From assembly GCA_017420845.1 (NCBI GenBank), contig JAFQOC010000474.1, positions 1 to 6,097 of the forward strand: a stretch of DNA of 6,097 bases, given 5' to 3'. The notes beneath the pieces were generated by a model. It was not told where the DNA came from. It was given only the letters and a program-made list of their open reading frames with translations, and searched no databases. The position numbers and the translations under genes are program-made. This document shows positions 1 through 5,650 of this stretch, piece after piece. This DNA is from Clostridia bacterium. GTDB taxonomy: Bacteria > Bacillota > Clostridia > Oscillospirales > CAG-272. Position 1 is the first letter of the stretch. Every line of letters begins with the position of its first letter.

Positions 1-198
1 GTCTTTCAGGTTCTCCATGGAAAATTCCGCTTCTACCAGAGCCGAAATGATCATCATTGGTTGGCCGATCTTGATGATGAGGGAGGAGAGACGCTTGGAG
101 GCGATGTCGTCAATGATGTTTTTTTTGCGGGCAAAAAAGCCGCAGGCCATGAGCAGAAACAGGGTTGCGATGATGGTGAGTAGCGCGGAAAAATTCAT
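1..198 (-). CDS. AEC (auxin efflux carrier) family transporter, N-terminal part only
   Basis: The first 66 codons of a membrane protein, starting at an ATG at 198 and running off the left edge with no stop. Residues 4-23 form a hydrophobic first membrane segment ending in GFFARKK. A short polar stretch (NIIDDIASKRLSSL) follows, then a second hydrophobic segment with the invariant-looking proline (IIKIGQPMMIISAL). This layout is typical of the start of bacterial AEC permeases, a family of about 300 residues and ten membrane segments that exports small organic acids or related compounds; the substrate cannot be read from this piece. An in-frame TGA lies three codons upstream, so this is the furthest upstream ATG. 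The candidate ribosome binding site AAAGGA sits a rather long 11 bases before it. It follows the uracil-DNA glycosylase gene by 50 bases on the same strand with no terminator between, so it is probably the next gene of the operon. The family call rests on the N-terminus only. Confidence 0.75.
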   Translation of the reverse strand, partial: MNFSALLTIIATLFLLMACGFFARKKNIIDDIASKRLSSLIIKIGQPMMIISALVEAEFSMENLKD

Positions 199-248
199 GA
201 TTCAAGTGATCCTTTCGGAATTGCCGAGGGGGATGATCCGCCGTCGGT

Positions 249-815
249 TCAGTTGCTTTGCAGAAGGTCCAGCTGTTGCTTGATCCGCTCCATGTCCAGA
301 AGCATGTCTTCCTTCTTGGAGGCGTCCCGAAGCAGGGCGGCAGGGTGGTATACGGCGGTCATGAGGTAATCGCCCTTGCGGATAAACTGCCCGTGCTCGC
401 GGGTGATGCGAAAATCGGGCTTAATGAGCCGCATGGCAGAAATGCGTCCCAAGCAGACAATGATCTTGGGCTGGATGAGCTTTACCTGCTTCCGAAGATG
501 GCCGATGCAGGCATCCTCTTCCTCGGGGAGGGGGTCGCGGTTATGAGGAGGACGGCATTTGAGGATATTGGCAATGTACACCGACTCACGTGGGATTCCC
601 ACGGCAAAGAGGTAGCGGTCCAAGAGCTTGCCAGCCGCGCCCACAAAGGGGATACCCTGCTCGTCCTCAGCCTGTCCGGGAGCCTCGCCCACGAACATGA
701 GATCGGCCTCACGGTTGCCTACGCCGAAAACAAGATTGGTGCGGGTCTTACCCAGGGGACAGCTTTGGCAGGATTCACAGCGGGTTTTCAGCGTGTTCCA
801 ATGTTCCTCGGACAT
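249..815 (-). CDS. Family 4 uracil-DNA glycosylase (4Fe-4S type)
   Basis: A 188-residue base-excision-repair enzyme that removes uracil from DNA, arising from cytosine deamination or dUTP incorporation. Visible family 4 hallmarks: the N-terminal CxxCPLG element (C16, C19), and C87 and C103, whose spacing fits the four cysteines that hold the 4Fe-4S cluster. The active-site motif GEAPGQAED (43-51) is followed by GIPFVGAAGKLLD (54-66), with NILKCRPPHNRDP at 83-95 and the C-terminal HPAALLR motif (157-163). No key residue is missing and the length is normal for the family. The ATG at 815 is set by a near-perfect AAGGAGG six bases upstream. The gene starts 33 bases after the whiA stop, so it is probably co-transcribed with it and with the HAD nucleotidase two genes further up. 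Family 5 enzymes are excluded because they lack the GEAPG motif. Older annotations sometimes call such proteins phage-type DNA polymerase. Confidence 0.95.
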   Translation of the reverse strand: MSEEHWNTLKTRCESCQSCPLGKTRTNLVFGVGNREADLMFVGEAPGQAEDEQGIPFVGAAGKLLDRYLFAVGIPRESVYIANILKCRPPHNRDPLPEEEDACIGHLRKQVKLIQPKIIVCLGRISAMRLIKPDFRITREHGQFIRKGDYLMTAVYHPAALLRDASKKEDMLLDMERIKQQLDLLQSN

Positions 816-848
816 GATGCACCTCCTTGATAAATGATTGTCGACAAA

Positions 849-1775
849 CTATTGTCCCGACATTTTCTCATAAAACGTCATGATCTTCTCCAGTCGATGA
901 TGGAGTCCCGACTTGGTGATAGGGGGGATATGGAGCTCTGATAATTCCGACAGGGTAATATCCGGGTTGTTGAGACGTAAGCGGGCAGTATATTGCAGCT
1001 CCTCGGGCAGGGCGGCCAGCAAATTATGGCCCTCCAAATATTGGATCGCCGCCAGTTGTCTGGCACCTGTACGTATGGCACGGGAAATATTCTCTGTCAC
1101 GCAGTTGGTGGCTCGATTCTCGTCATTGCGGATGGAACGAGTAATCTGGGCGTTGAAAAAATCAAACACCGAGGATGTGGCGCCAATATAGGCAAGAAGC
1201 TCCTGAATCGTACCGCCGCTTTTGCAGAACAGTCCTGCCTGTCCATTGCGGTTGATCAATCCCAGCTCATAACCGGCCTCAGCCAGAAGAATGCGGAGCG
1301 GTTCTGCACGCCCATCGTCGGGGAGCTTGATTTCCAGGTGATAGGATTTGGCGGGGTCGTTCACCGTGCCGTAGGCAATGAATACGCCGCGGAGAAAATG
1401 GGTACTGCACCCATCGCATTTGAAGCCCATGAATGTGGACAGGGTCTCACAGGCGGCCTCCTCCTCGGGGAGCGTGGCCAAAGCTCTAAGATTCCGCGCA
1501 GCATGCTTATACTCAAAGGACAGATGAGCGTAACGGTGAGCCCCTCGTGTTTCAGTGGTCAGGGTCGAATCTCGCGAAAACAACGTGTGAATGAGGCTGA
1601 TTGCCTGCTCGTGGGGATGATAGGGGCCTTCCTTGGTGACGGGGAAGGAGGCGGTTACTCTCTCCCCCTCCACCGTTGCCCCGTAGATCAGACCGTACAG
1701 GAAGGCGCGGCGACAGCACAGAGGCTTAATGCTCAAGCCTCCCAGCTCATTGCGTATATCGGTGGCAAACGACAT
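849..1775 (-). CDS. whiA: DNA-binding protein WhiA (sporulation/cell-division regulator)
   Basis: A 308-residue protein with the full WhiA layout. The N-terminal LAGLIDADG-homing-endonuclease-like fold (about 1-200, catalytically degenerate in this family) begins SFATDIRNEL and contains the hallmark FLRGVFIAYGTVNDPAKSYHLEI (127-149). A linker follows, then the C-terminal WhiA helix-turn-helix (about 220-305) with RATNCVTENISRAI, a PDITLSEL helix and the recognition segment PPITKSGLHHRL (284-295). WhiA controls sporulation-septation genes with WhiG in Streptomyces. In Bacillus it binds the nucleoid and affects division and chromosome segregation. The ATG at 1775 is chosen because AAGGAG lies five bases upstream and the protein begins at the conserved SFA. 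It starts 22 bases after the murB stop and ends with TAG, 33 bases before the glycosylase gene. Many Firmicutes and Actinobacteria encode it next to rapZ and yvcK; neither is here. Confidence 0.96.
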   Translation of the reverse strand: MSFATDIRNELGGLSIKPLCCRRAFLYGLIYGATVEGERVTASFPVTKEGPYHPHEQAISLIHTLFSRDSTLTTETRGAHRYAHLSFEYKHAARNLRALATLPEEEAACETLSTFMGFKCDGCSTHFLRGVFIAYGTVNDPAKSYHLEIKLPDDGRAEPLRILLAEAGYELGLINRNGQAGLFCKSGGTIQELLAYIGATSSVFDFFNAQITRSIRNDENRATNCVTENISRAIRTGARQLAAIQYLEGHNLLAALPEELQYTARLRLNNPDITLSELSELHIPPITKSGLHHRLEKIMTFYEKMSGQ

Positions 1776-1797
1776 AGGAACTCCTTTTTGACAAAGC

Positions 1798-2805
1798 TTA
1801 CCATTCCGTATCCTGGTTGGGATCCAGACCGTCAGAGATCAAACGGATCTCGCATTCCAACCGATAATGGTAGACACGCTCAACCTCGGCACGGACAAGG
1901 CGTACCAGAGCGATTACGTCGGCGGCGGTAGCCCCACCGGTATTCACGATAAAGCCGGCGTGCTTTTCTGATACTTGAGCCCCTCCTACGGACACACCCT
2001 TCAGACCTACATTCTCCACCATGCGACCTGCGTAATCGTTTACAGGCCGCTTGAAAACGCTGCCCGCGCTGGGATAATTCAAGGGCTGTTTGGAGCTGCG
2101 GGAATCCATGTTGGCTTTTGTGGCGGCAGATATATCGGGGGCGTATCCATAACTCAGCGTCATGACCGAGCTGAGGACGATCCATTCGGGGTGCTCCAGA
2201 TACACACTGTGACGGTAGCTCAGCTCCATCTCCCGATCCGTAAGACGAACTACACGACCGTTGGAGAGATCATAGTATTCTGAGGAAACAAGAATTCGTT
2301 CCATTTCGCTACCGAAGGCGCCGGCGTTCATGACCGTAGCGCCGCCCACCGTTCCGGGAATGCCGTAAGCAAATTCCAAACCCGAAAGGCCGCGGGAGGC
2401 ATCCTGGCAGGTCCAAGCCAATCCCGACAGGGACGCGCCACATTCGGCATAGACCTGACAGAACACGTGACTATTGCGGAATTCTTCCTTGTCAGGGGCT
2501 TCATCCTCCTCGAAAACCACACGCTTGGCTCTTGTGGTCAGAACCACCAGTCCGCGGTAACCATTATCGGGGAAGAGGACGTTACTGGCCTTACCCAGTA
2601 CGCAAATCGGGCATTTTTGGCCCATGTCACGCCAGAAGGTCAACACTTGAATGAGTTGGGCACGGCTGGCGGGCCACACGCAAAGAGCCGCTTGCCCACC
2701 AATGCGGAAGCTGGTATGATCGGCCATGGGGTGATTGAACTTGCATTCAATCCCACTTCCGCGAAACGCGTTGTACAGATCCTGCAGCTGATCTTCAAAC
2801 GGCAT
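1798..2805 (-). CDS. murB: UDP-N-acetylenolpyruvoylglucosamine reductase (MurB)
   Basis: A 335-residue cytoplasmic flavoenzyme that uses NADPH and FAD to reduce enolpyruvyl-UDP-GlcNAc to UDP-MurNAc, the second committed step of peptidoglycan synthesis. FAD-binding region: HTSFRIGG (30-37), LGKASNVL (70-77; the family usually has GxGSN, so one glycine is alanine here) and GLEFAYGIPGTVGGATVMNAGAFG (142-165). Substrate and catalytic elements: YRHS with R198, NYPSAGSVFKRP with the presumed proton-donor S249, and LECEIRL with E319. The absence of the type I extra tyrosine loop suggests a type II enzyme. At 335 residues it is somewhat longer than usual, mainly because of an acidic stretch around 98-116 before the conserved AECGASL. 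The ATG at 2805 has AAAGGAG six bases upstream. It follows the HAD gene by 86 bases and precedes whiA by 22. Confidence 0.96.
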   Translation of the reverse strand: MPFEDQLQDLYNAFRGSGIECKFNHPMADHTSFRIGGQAALCVWPASRAQLIQVLTFWRDMGQKCPICVLGKASNVLFPDNGYRGLVVLTTRAKRVVFEEDEAPDKEEFRNSHVFCQVYAECGASLSGLAWTCQDASRGLSGLEFAYGIPGTVGGATVMNAGAFGSEMERILVSSEYYDLSNGRVVRLTDREMELSYRHSVYLEHPEWIVLSSVMTLSYGYAPDISAATKANMDSRSSKQPLNYPSAGSVFKRPVNDYAGRMVENVGLKGVSVGGAQVSEKHAGFIVNTGGATAADVIALVRLVRAEVERVYHYRLECEIRLISDGLDPNQDTEW

Positions 2806-2819
2806 AAGCGACTCCTTTC

Positions 2820-2888
2820 CTGCGCGGGGCGCATTTTTAATTTAAAAAAGTCAATGGTAAGTGAAAAAACAGAAACAGTCTGCGCGGG
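2820..2888. repeat. 9-bp direct repeats and inverted repeats in the HAD-murB gap
   Basis: The 86-base gap between the HAD gene and murB holds two copies of CTGCGCGGG (2820-2828 and 2880-2888), exactly 60 bases apart. The left copy overlaps a GC-rich inverted repeat, TGCGC-GGG-GCGCA (2821-2833), with a five-base arm. An all-AT perfect inverted repeat, TTTTTAA-T-TTAAAAA (2834-2848), lies directly next to it. On the murB transcript the GC hairpin would fold just upstream of the AAAGGAG site. Read on the plus strand, hairpin plus T-run looks like a short terminator facing away from murB. Their function is unknown; they are described, not interpreted. Confidence 0.5.
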
Positions 2889-2891
2889 CTT

Positions 2892-3578
2892 TCAATCGAG
2901 CAGAATAGCCTCAAGTTCGCAAAGACTTTGGATGTTGTAGGTGATGTTCATATCGGGAGGAGCGATCTTTCTCGTAGGATTAAACCAGCAGGTGTCGATT
3001 CCTGCACCGATGCCGCCTTTGATATCTGACGACAGGGAATCACCGATGACCAAGGCCTTCCTTGGATCAAAGTCGGGTATAGCGGCGGCAACCTGGTCGA
3101 AAAAGGCCTTTTCAGGCTTGGCACAGCCCATTTGCTCTGAAATGAAGCAGGCTTCAAAGTAGGGAGACAGTGCGCAACCGCCAAAGCGGCTCTTCTGGAC
3201 CGAGGTAATACCGTTGGTGATGATATACAGAGCGCATTTCCCGTACAGCCGACGGATCAGCTCTTCCGCTCCGTCGATCAGCATGGTCTGGGCCGAAAGG
3301 GCGGCCATATAATCGTCTGCCATGATCACGGGATTTCCTTTGTAACCAATTTCCTGAAAAAAATCGGCAAACCGCTCCACGCGGAGGCGATCGCGGGTAG
3401 TAAGTCCTTTTTCCAATCGTTTCCAATAACCATCGTTAATAGCGGAATAGAGTGAGACCGTAGCCGCATCCGTGGGCAGGCCACGGGAGAAGAGACAACT
3501 CCGCAGAGCGTGATCTTCGGCGGCGGTGAAGTTCAAAAGGGTATTATCAGCGTCAAACAGAGCAAAAGAGTAGCCCAT
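2892..3578 (-). CDS. YjjG-type HAD-superfamily noncanonical pyrimidine nucleotidase
   Basis: A 228-residue HAD phosphatase with all four motifs. Motif I is FDADNTLL (nucleophile D9, acid/base D11). Motif II is the threonine of ITNG (T121). Motif III is the lysine of GCAKPEKAFF (K154). Motif IV is GDSLSSD (D180, D185) followed by IKGGIGAGIDTCWFNP. A helical cap domain lies at about 17-95, the position of a C1 cap. FDADNTLL with NF just after it, ITNGITSVQKSRF, and GDSLSSDIKGG plus CWFNP match the YjjG family. Its characterised members hydrolyse dUMP, dTMP and damaged or noncanonical pyrimidine nucleotides, keeping them out of DNA. HAD substrate predictions are weak, so a more general phosphatase is possible. 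AAAGGAG stands six bases before the ATG at 3578. This is the first gene after the promoter at 3637-3665, so it heads the operon with murB, whiA and the glycosylase. Confidence 0.85.
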   Translation of the reverse strand: MGYSFALFDADNTLLNFTAAEDHALRSCLFSRGLPTDAATVSLYSAINDGYWKRLEKGLTTRDRLRVERFADFFQEIGYKGNPVIMADDYMAALSAQTMLIDGAEELIRRLYGKCALYIITNGITSVQKSRFGGCALSPYFEACFISEQMGCAKPEKAFFDQVAAAIPDFDPRKALVIGDSLSSDIKGGIGAGIDTCWFNPTRKIAPPDMNITYNIQSLCELEAILLD

Positions 3579-3636
3579 ATCGGTCTCCTTTCCAAGACTA
3601 TGCGCAGTAGCGAATGGATGTGAATACTCACTTTAT

Positions 3637-3665
3637 ATCATACCACAAAACGAGTTTTTTTTCAA
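3637..3665 (-). promoter_or_regulatory. Sigma-A-type promoter for the HAD-murB-whiA-udg operon
   Basis: Read on the minus strand, the -35 is TTGAAA (3660-3665) and the -10 is TATGAT (3637-3642), separated by exactly 17 bases. A TG one base before the -10 gives an extended -10 (TGTGGTATGAT). The expected transcript start is near 3630, leaving a leader of about 52 bases to the ATG at 3578. The spacer holds a T-rich run. No other strong promoter is visible on this strand within the operon. Confidence 0.75.
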
Positions 3666-3741
3666 GTCCCAAACCGTGGATTTCGCGGAGAAAAAATAAA
3701 AATCTTCATAAGGTCTTTACAAAGAGTTTGCAAGTTGTATG

Positions 3742-3770
3742 TGATTCCGCAATGATTCCATATGGGTTCC
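3742..3770 (+). promoter_or_regulatory. Three phased 7-bp repeats, putative activator or response-regulator operator
   Basis: TGATTCC occurs at 3742-3748 and again at 3753-3759; a related GGGTTCC is at 3764-3770. The starts are exactly 11 bases apart, with four-base spacers, so all three face the same side of the helix, and the -10 at 3775 continues the same 11-base phase. Seven-base direct repeats with four-base spacers upstream of a promoter lacking a good -35 are the known layout for OmpR/PhoB-family response regulators (for example Pho boxes). That this is such a site is inference; the regulator is not in the window. Confidence 0.45.
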
Positions 3771-3771
3771 G

Positions 3772-3780
3772 TGGTATAAT
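3772..3780 (+). promoter_or_regulatory. Extended -10 promoter element of the GT-C-like membrane protein gene
   Basis: A consensus TATAAT (3775-3780) is preceded by TGG, giving an extended -10. The region 16-18 bases upstream (ATGATT, TGATTC) does not resemble TTGACA. The promoter therefore relies on the extended -10 or on an activator bound at the repeats just upstream. The predicted transcript start near 3787 leaves a leader of about 64 bases before the TTG start at 3851. Confidence 0.7.
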
Positions 3781-3838
3781 ATCATAGTGGTTGCTTGTCC
3801 GAAAAGCACTCAAAATTTCAAAACAACAATATCCCTTC

Positions 3839-3843
3839 GGAGG
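3839..3843 (+). promoter_or_regulatory. Ribosome binding site that fixes a TTG start at 3851
   Basis: GGAGG is followed by seven bases and then TTG at 3851, which is in frame with the long membrane-protein reading frame. The only upstream in-frame alternative, TTG at 3791, lies within about four bases of the predicted transcript start and has no ribosome binding site. The first ATG inside the frame (M42, in the first external loop) would remove the first membrane segment. The TTG at 3851 is therefore the likely start. Confidence 0.8.
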
Positions 3844-3850
3844 TATAGAT

Positions 3851-5470
3851 TTGAATTCGAAAATTCTCACTCATACCGAACGTCTGGCCCGTGTCGGACT
3901 GGCCACCATCGCTGTTTTGTCCCTTCTTGCCATGCTTTTTCTCTCTGCAGGCAGCATATTGTCCACATCCGATATGAATGTGAACAATCCCATGCGAGAA
4001 CTGGTCGTATTTGAAAATGACAGCGTCCTTCGCAATATCGCTTGTCTTGCTTTGACTATAGCCTTGGGATTTACCCTTGCGCTTCTTCTCCAAGACGTGC
4101 CTTTTGTTGCCCGCATTCGCCCTTGGATGTATGCCGTAGGTATAGGACTTTGGGTTACGGTTTTGGGTGCTATCTGGGTCTCCACATCCCTGTCTGCTCC
4201 TACACAGGATTCCCAGATCGTTACCACCGCAGGCGTGGCTGCGGCAATGGGGGATCTGTCCTATATCGACGTTGCCTACTTTGTCCGATTTCCCTTTCAG
4301 TTGGGTTACGTGTTTTGGACCGAGCTCTGGGCCAGGCTTCTGCATTTGAATCACGAATGCTACCTGGTTATGGAGTATATCAACGTGCTCTGCCTGGCCT
4401 TTGGTGAAGCCGCTCTGGTTTTGATTACCGATAAGCTCTTCCGCCGTTGGGAGGTCACCCTGTCTACCACCCTTCTGCTGGCCGTTTTCGTCCAGCCTGT
4501 CATTTTTTCTACGTTCCTTTACGGCACTATCCCCGGTTTTTGTTTCTCTGCTTGGGCAATCTACTTTTTCCTTTGCTATCTGGATCAAAACCGTTTCCGT
4601 TTCATGATTCCCGCCGCGCTTTGCCTGTCTGTGGCTGTATCCCTGAAGCTCAACAACATGATCCTGCTGGTGGCCATGGGCATCATCTTGCTGGCACATC
4701 TTATGAAGGCTCAACCGTTGCGGCGTCTGCTGGCTCTCGGTTTCCTGTGTCTTACCGTTCTGACACTTCCCAACATAGGCCGTCTGCAATATGAAAAACG
4801 CCTGGAAAAGGATTTTGGGGACGGCATTCCCATGGTCTCCTGGTTGGCCATGGGACTTCATGACGCCCCCTCTGCCCCCGGTTGGTACAACGGTAAATAT
4901 ACCGTTACCAATTTCCATGCGCACGGTGAGGATAGCGAGGCCGCCGCCAAGGCTTCTTTGGAGGTTATCGAACAGCGTCTGAAGGTCATGAAGAACGACC
5001 CGAAGACTACCGCGGCCTTCTTTAGGGATAAAATACTCAGCCAATGGAATGAGCCCACTTATCAGTCTTTATGGAACAATCAGGTTCGAGGCCAATTTGG
5101 CCCCAAAACAGGCATTGCCGCCTATGTTTGCGGCGATGGGGAAGCACTTGCCAAGAGAATCATGGATTTGATGATTCAGTTCATATTCTTCGGCATGCTT
5201 CTGGCCACCGTCCGTCTTCTGGTTCGCTTTTTCCGCCGTGATCTTAGCCACCCCCAAAATGAAGCCGCCCCTTATCTCATTCCGTTACTCTTTTTGGGTG
5301 GCTTCCTCTACCATGCGTTGTTTGAGGGCAAATCCCAGTACGTTATTACCTATGTGATTTTCATGATCCCCTATGCCGTCTGGGGGACTGAATGGTTTTG
5401 CCACTGGGTCAAGGAAAAGGGACGAGGTCTTTTGACCGGCAGGATTCCGAAAACACAAAAGAATTCATGA
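3851..5470 (+). CDS. Multi-pass membrane protein, probable GT-C-fold glycosyltransferase
   Basis: A 539-residue protein, counted from the TTG start, with about 11-12 predicted membrane segments (around 15-38, 62-81, 92-112, 175-195, 203-224, 226-243, 252-284, 292-307, 440-460, 475-490, 497-514). After the third segment an outside loop carries APTQDSQ, with D120 where GT-C enzymes place their catalytic acid. An amphipathic stretch follows with RFPFQLGYVFW (146-156). A large soluble region (about 310-435) contains WLAMGLHDAPSAPGWYNGKY and ILSQWNEPTYQSLW. Near the C-terminus is EGKSQYVITY, resembling the family 39/PMT-like ending. Such enzymes use polyprenyl-phosphate sugars on the outer membrane face to glycosylate wall polymers, lipids or proteins. 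The assignment comes from layout and motif resemblance; donor and acceptor are unknown. The gene has its own promoter and terminator and no co-directional partner close by. No signs of truncation or frameshift. Confidence 0.65.
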   Translation: MNSKILTHTERLARVGLATIAVLSLLAMLFLSAGSILSTSDMNVNNPMRELVVFENDSVLRNIACLALTIALGFTLALLLQDVPFVARIRPWMYAVGIGLWVTVLGAIWVSTSLSAPTQDSQIVTTAGVAAAMGDLSYIDVAYFVRFPFQLGYVFWTELWARLLHLNHECYLVMEYINVLCLAFGEAALVLITDKLFRRWEVTLSTTLLLAVFVQPVIFSTFLYGTIPGFCFSAWAIYFFLCYLDQNRFRFMIPAALCLSVAVSLKLNNMILLVAMGIILLAHLMKAQPLRRLLALGFLCLTVLTLPNIGRLQYEKRLEKDFGDGIPMVSWLAMGLHDAPSAPGWYNGKYTVTNFHAHGEDSEAAAKASLEVIEQRLKVMKNDPKTTAAFFRDKILSQWNEPTYQSLWNNQVRGQFGPKTGIAAYVCGDGEALAKRIMDLMIQFIFFGMLLATVRLLVRFFRRDLSHPQNEAAPYLIPLLFLGGFLYHALFEGKSQYVITYVIFMIPYAVWGTEWFCHWVKEKGRGLLTGRIPKTQKNS

Positions 5471-5491
5471 CCATCCCATAAATGATTCATC

Positions 5492-5526
5492 AAAAAGCCT
5501 CCCCGCTGTACGGCGAGAGGCTTTTT
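5492..5526 (+). terminator. Rho-independent terminator after the GT-C-like gene
   Basis: The arms AAAAAGCCTC (5492-5501) and GAGGCTTTTT (5517-5526) pair perfectly over ten bases. A small internal loop separates them from an inner CGC/GCG stem with a six-base loop, and the structure ends in a T-run. It lies 21 bases after the stop at 5470. The A-run on the left means it could also work on the minus strand. It isolates the membrane protein gene from the kinase gene. Confidence 0.92.
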
Positions 5527-5579
5527 GCGTAAGCCTTTGCGTGTAAAGATCAGCTTTTTCGTTTCATGTCGTAAACGTC

Positions 5580-5608
5580 TTGACAAATTTGTGTCTCCGT
5601 GGTACAAT
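5580..5608 (+). promoter_or_regulatory. Strong sigma-A-type promoter of the BadF-family kinase gene
   Basis: A perfect TTGACA (5580-5585), a 17-base spacer and TACAAT (5603-5608), with TG one base before the -10 (extended -10). The predicted transcript start is near 5615, leaving a leader of about 36 bases that includes the ribosome binding site AAGGAG (5638-5643), seven bases before the ATG at 5651. No operator-like repeat is seen around it, so constitutive expression is plausible. Confidence 0.85.
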
Positions 5609-5650
5609 GAAATCAATTCCTCCCGGCACTTTTTCAAAAGGAGCTTTTTC

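Noticed and set aside
199..248. Possible terminator between the glycosylase and AEC genes
   Set aside because: Only a four-base stem (TCGG/CCGA) without a T-run; read-through is more likely.
258..830. 190-codon plus-strand frame opposite the glycosylase gene
   Set aside because: Mirror of a gene with complete family 4 motifs; no start signal and no domain of its own.
993..1931. 312-codon open frame on the plus strand across whiA and the murB 3' end
   Set aside because: It lies antisense to two well-supported genes, has no ribosome binding site or recognisable domain, and crosses a gene junction.
2834..2865. Possible internal minus-strand promoter upstream of murB (TTGACT followed by an AT-rich run)
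   Set aside because: The base spacing puts a GC-rich CGCCCC where the -10 should be; other hexamer pairs have poor matches or 15-base spacers.
3834..3843. Possible small hairpin with a UUCG-like loop over the ribosome binding site of the membrane protein gene
   Set aside because: Only about three base pairs can form, too weak to call a regulatory structure or riboswitch.
3791..3850. Twenty-codon N-terminal extension of the membrane protein from TTG at 3791
   Set aside because: The start would be about four bases after the predicted transcript start with no ribosome binding site. GGAGG at 3839-3843 points to the TTG at 3851.
3818..5044. 408-codon open frame on the minus strand, antisense to the membrane protein gene
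   Set aside because: Lysine/glutamine/histidine/glycine-rich composition without domain motifs, no ribosome binding site at a sensible start. The plus-strand frame has clear membrane segments, a promoter and a terminator. It is a codon-bias shadow.
5552..5650. Direct repeat AGCTTTTTC at 5552-5560 and 5642-5650
   Set aside because: Short, low complexity and without phased or symmetrical context; the second copy simply overlaps the ribosome binding site and start spacer.
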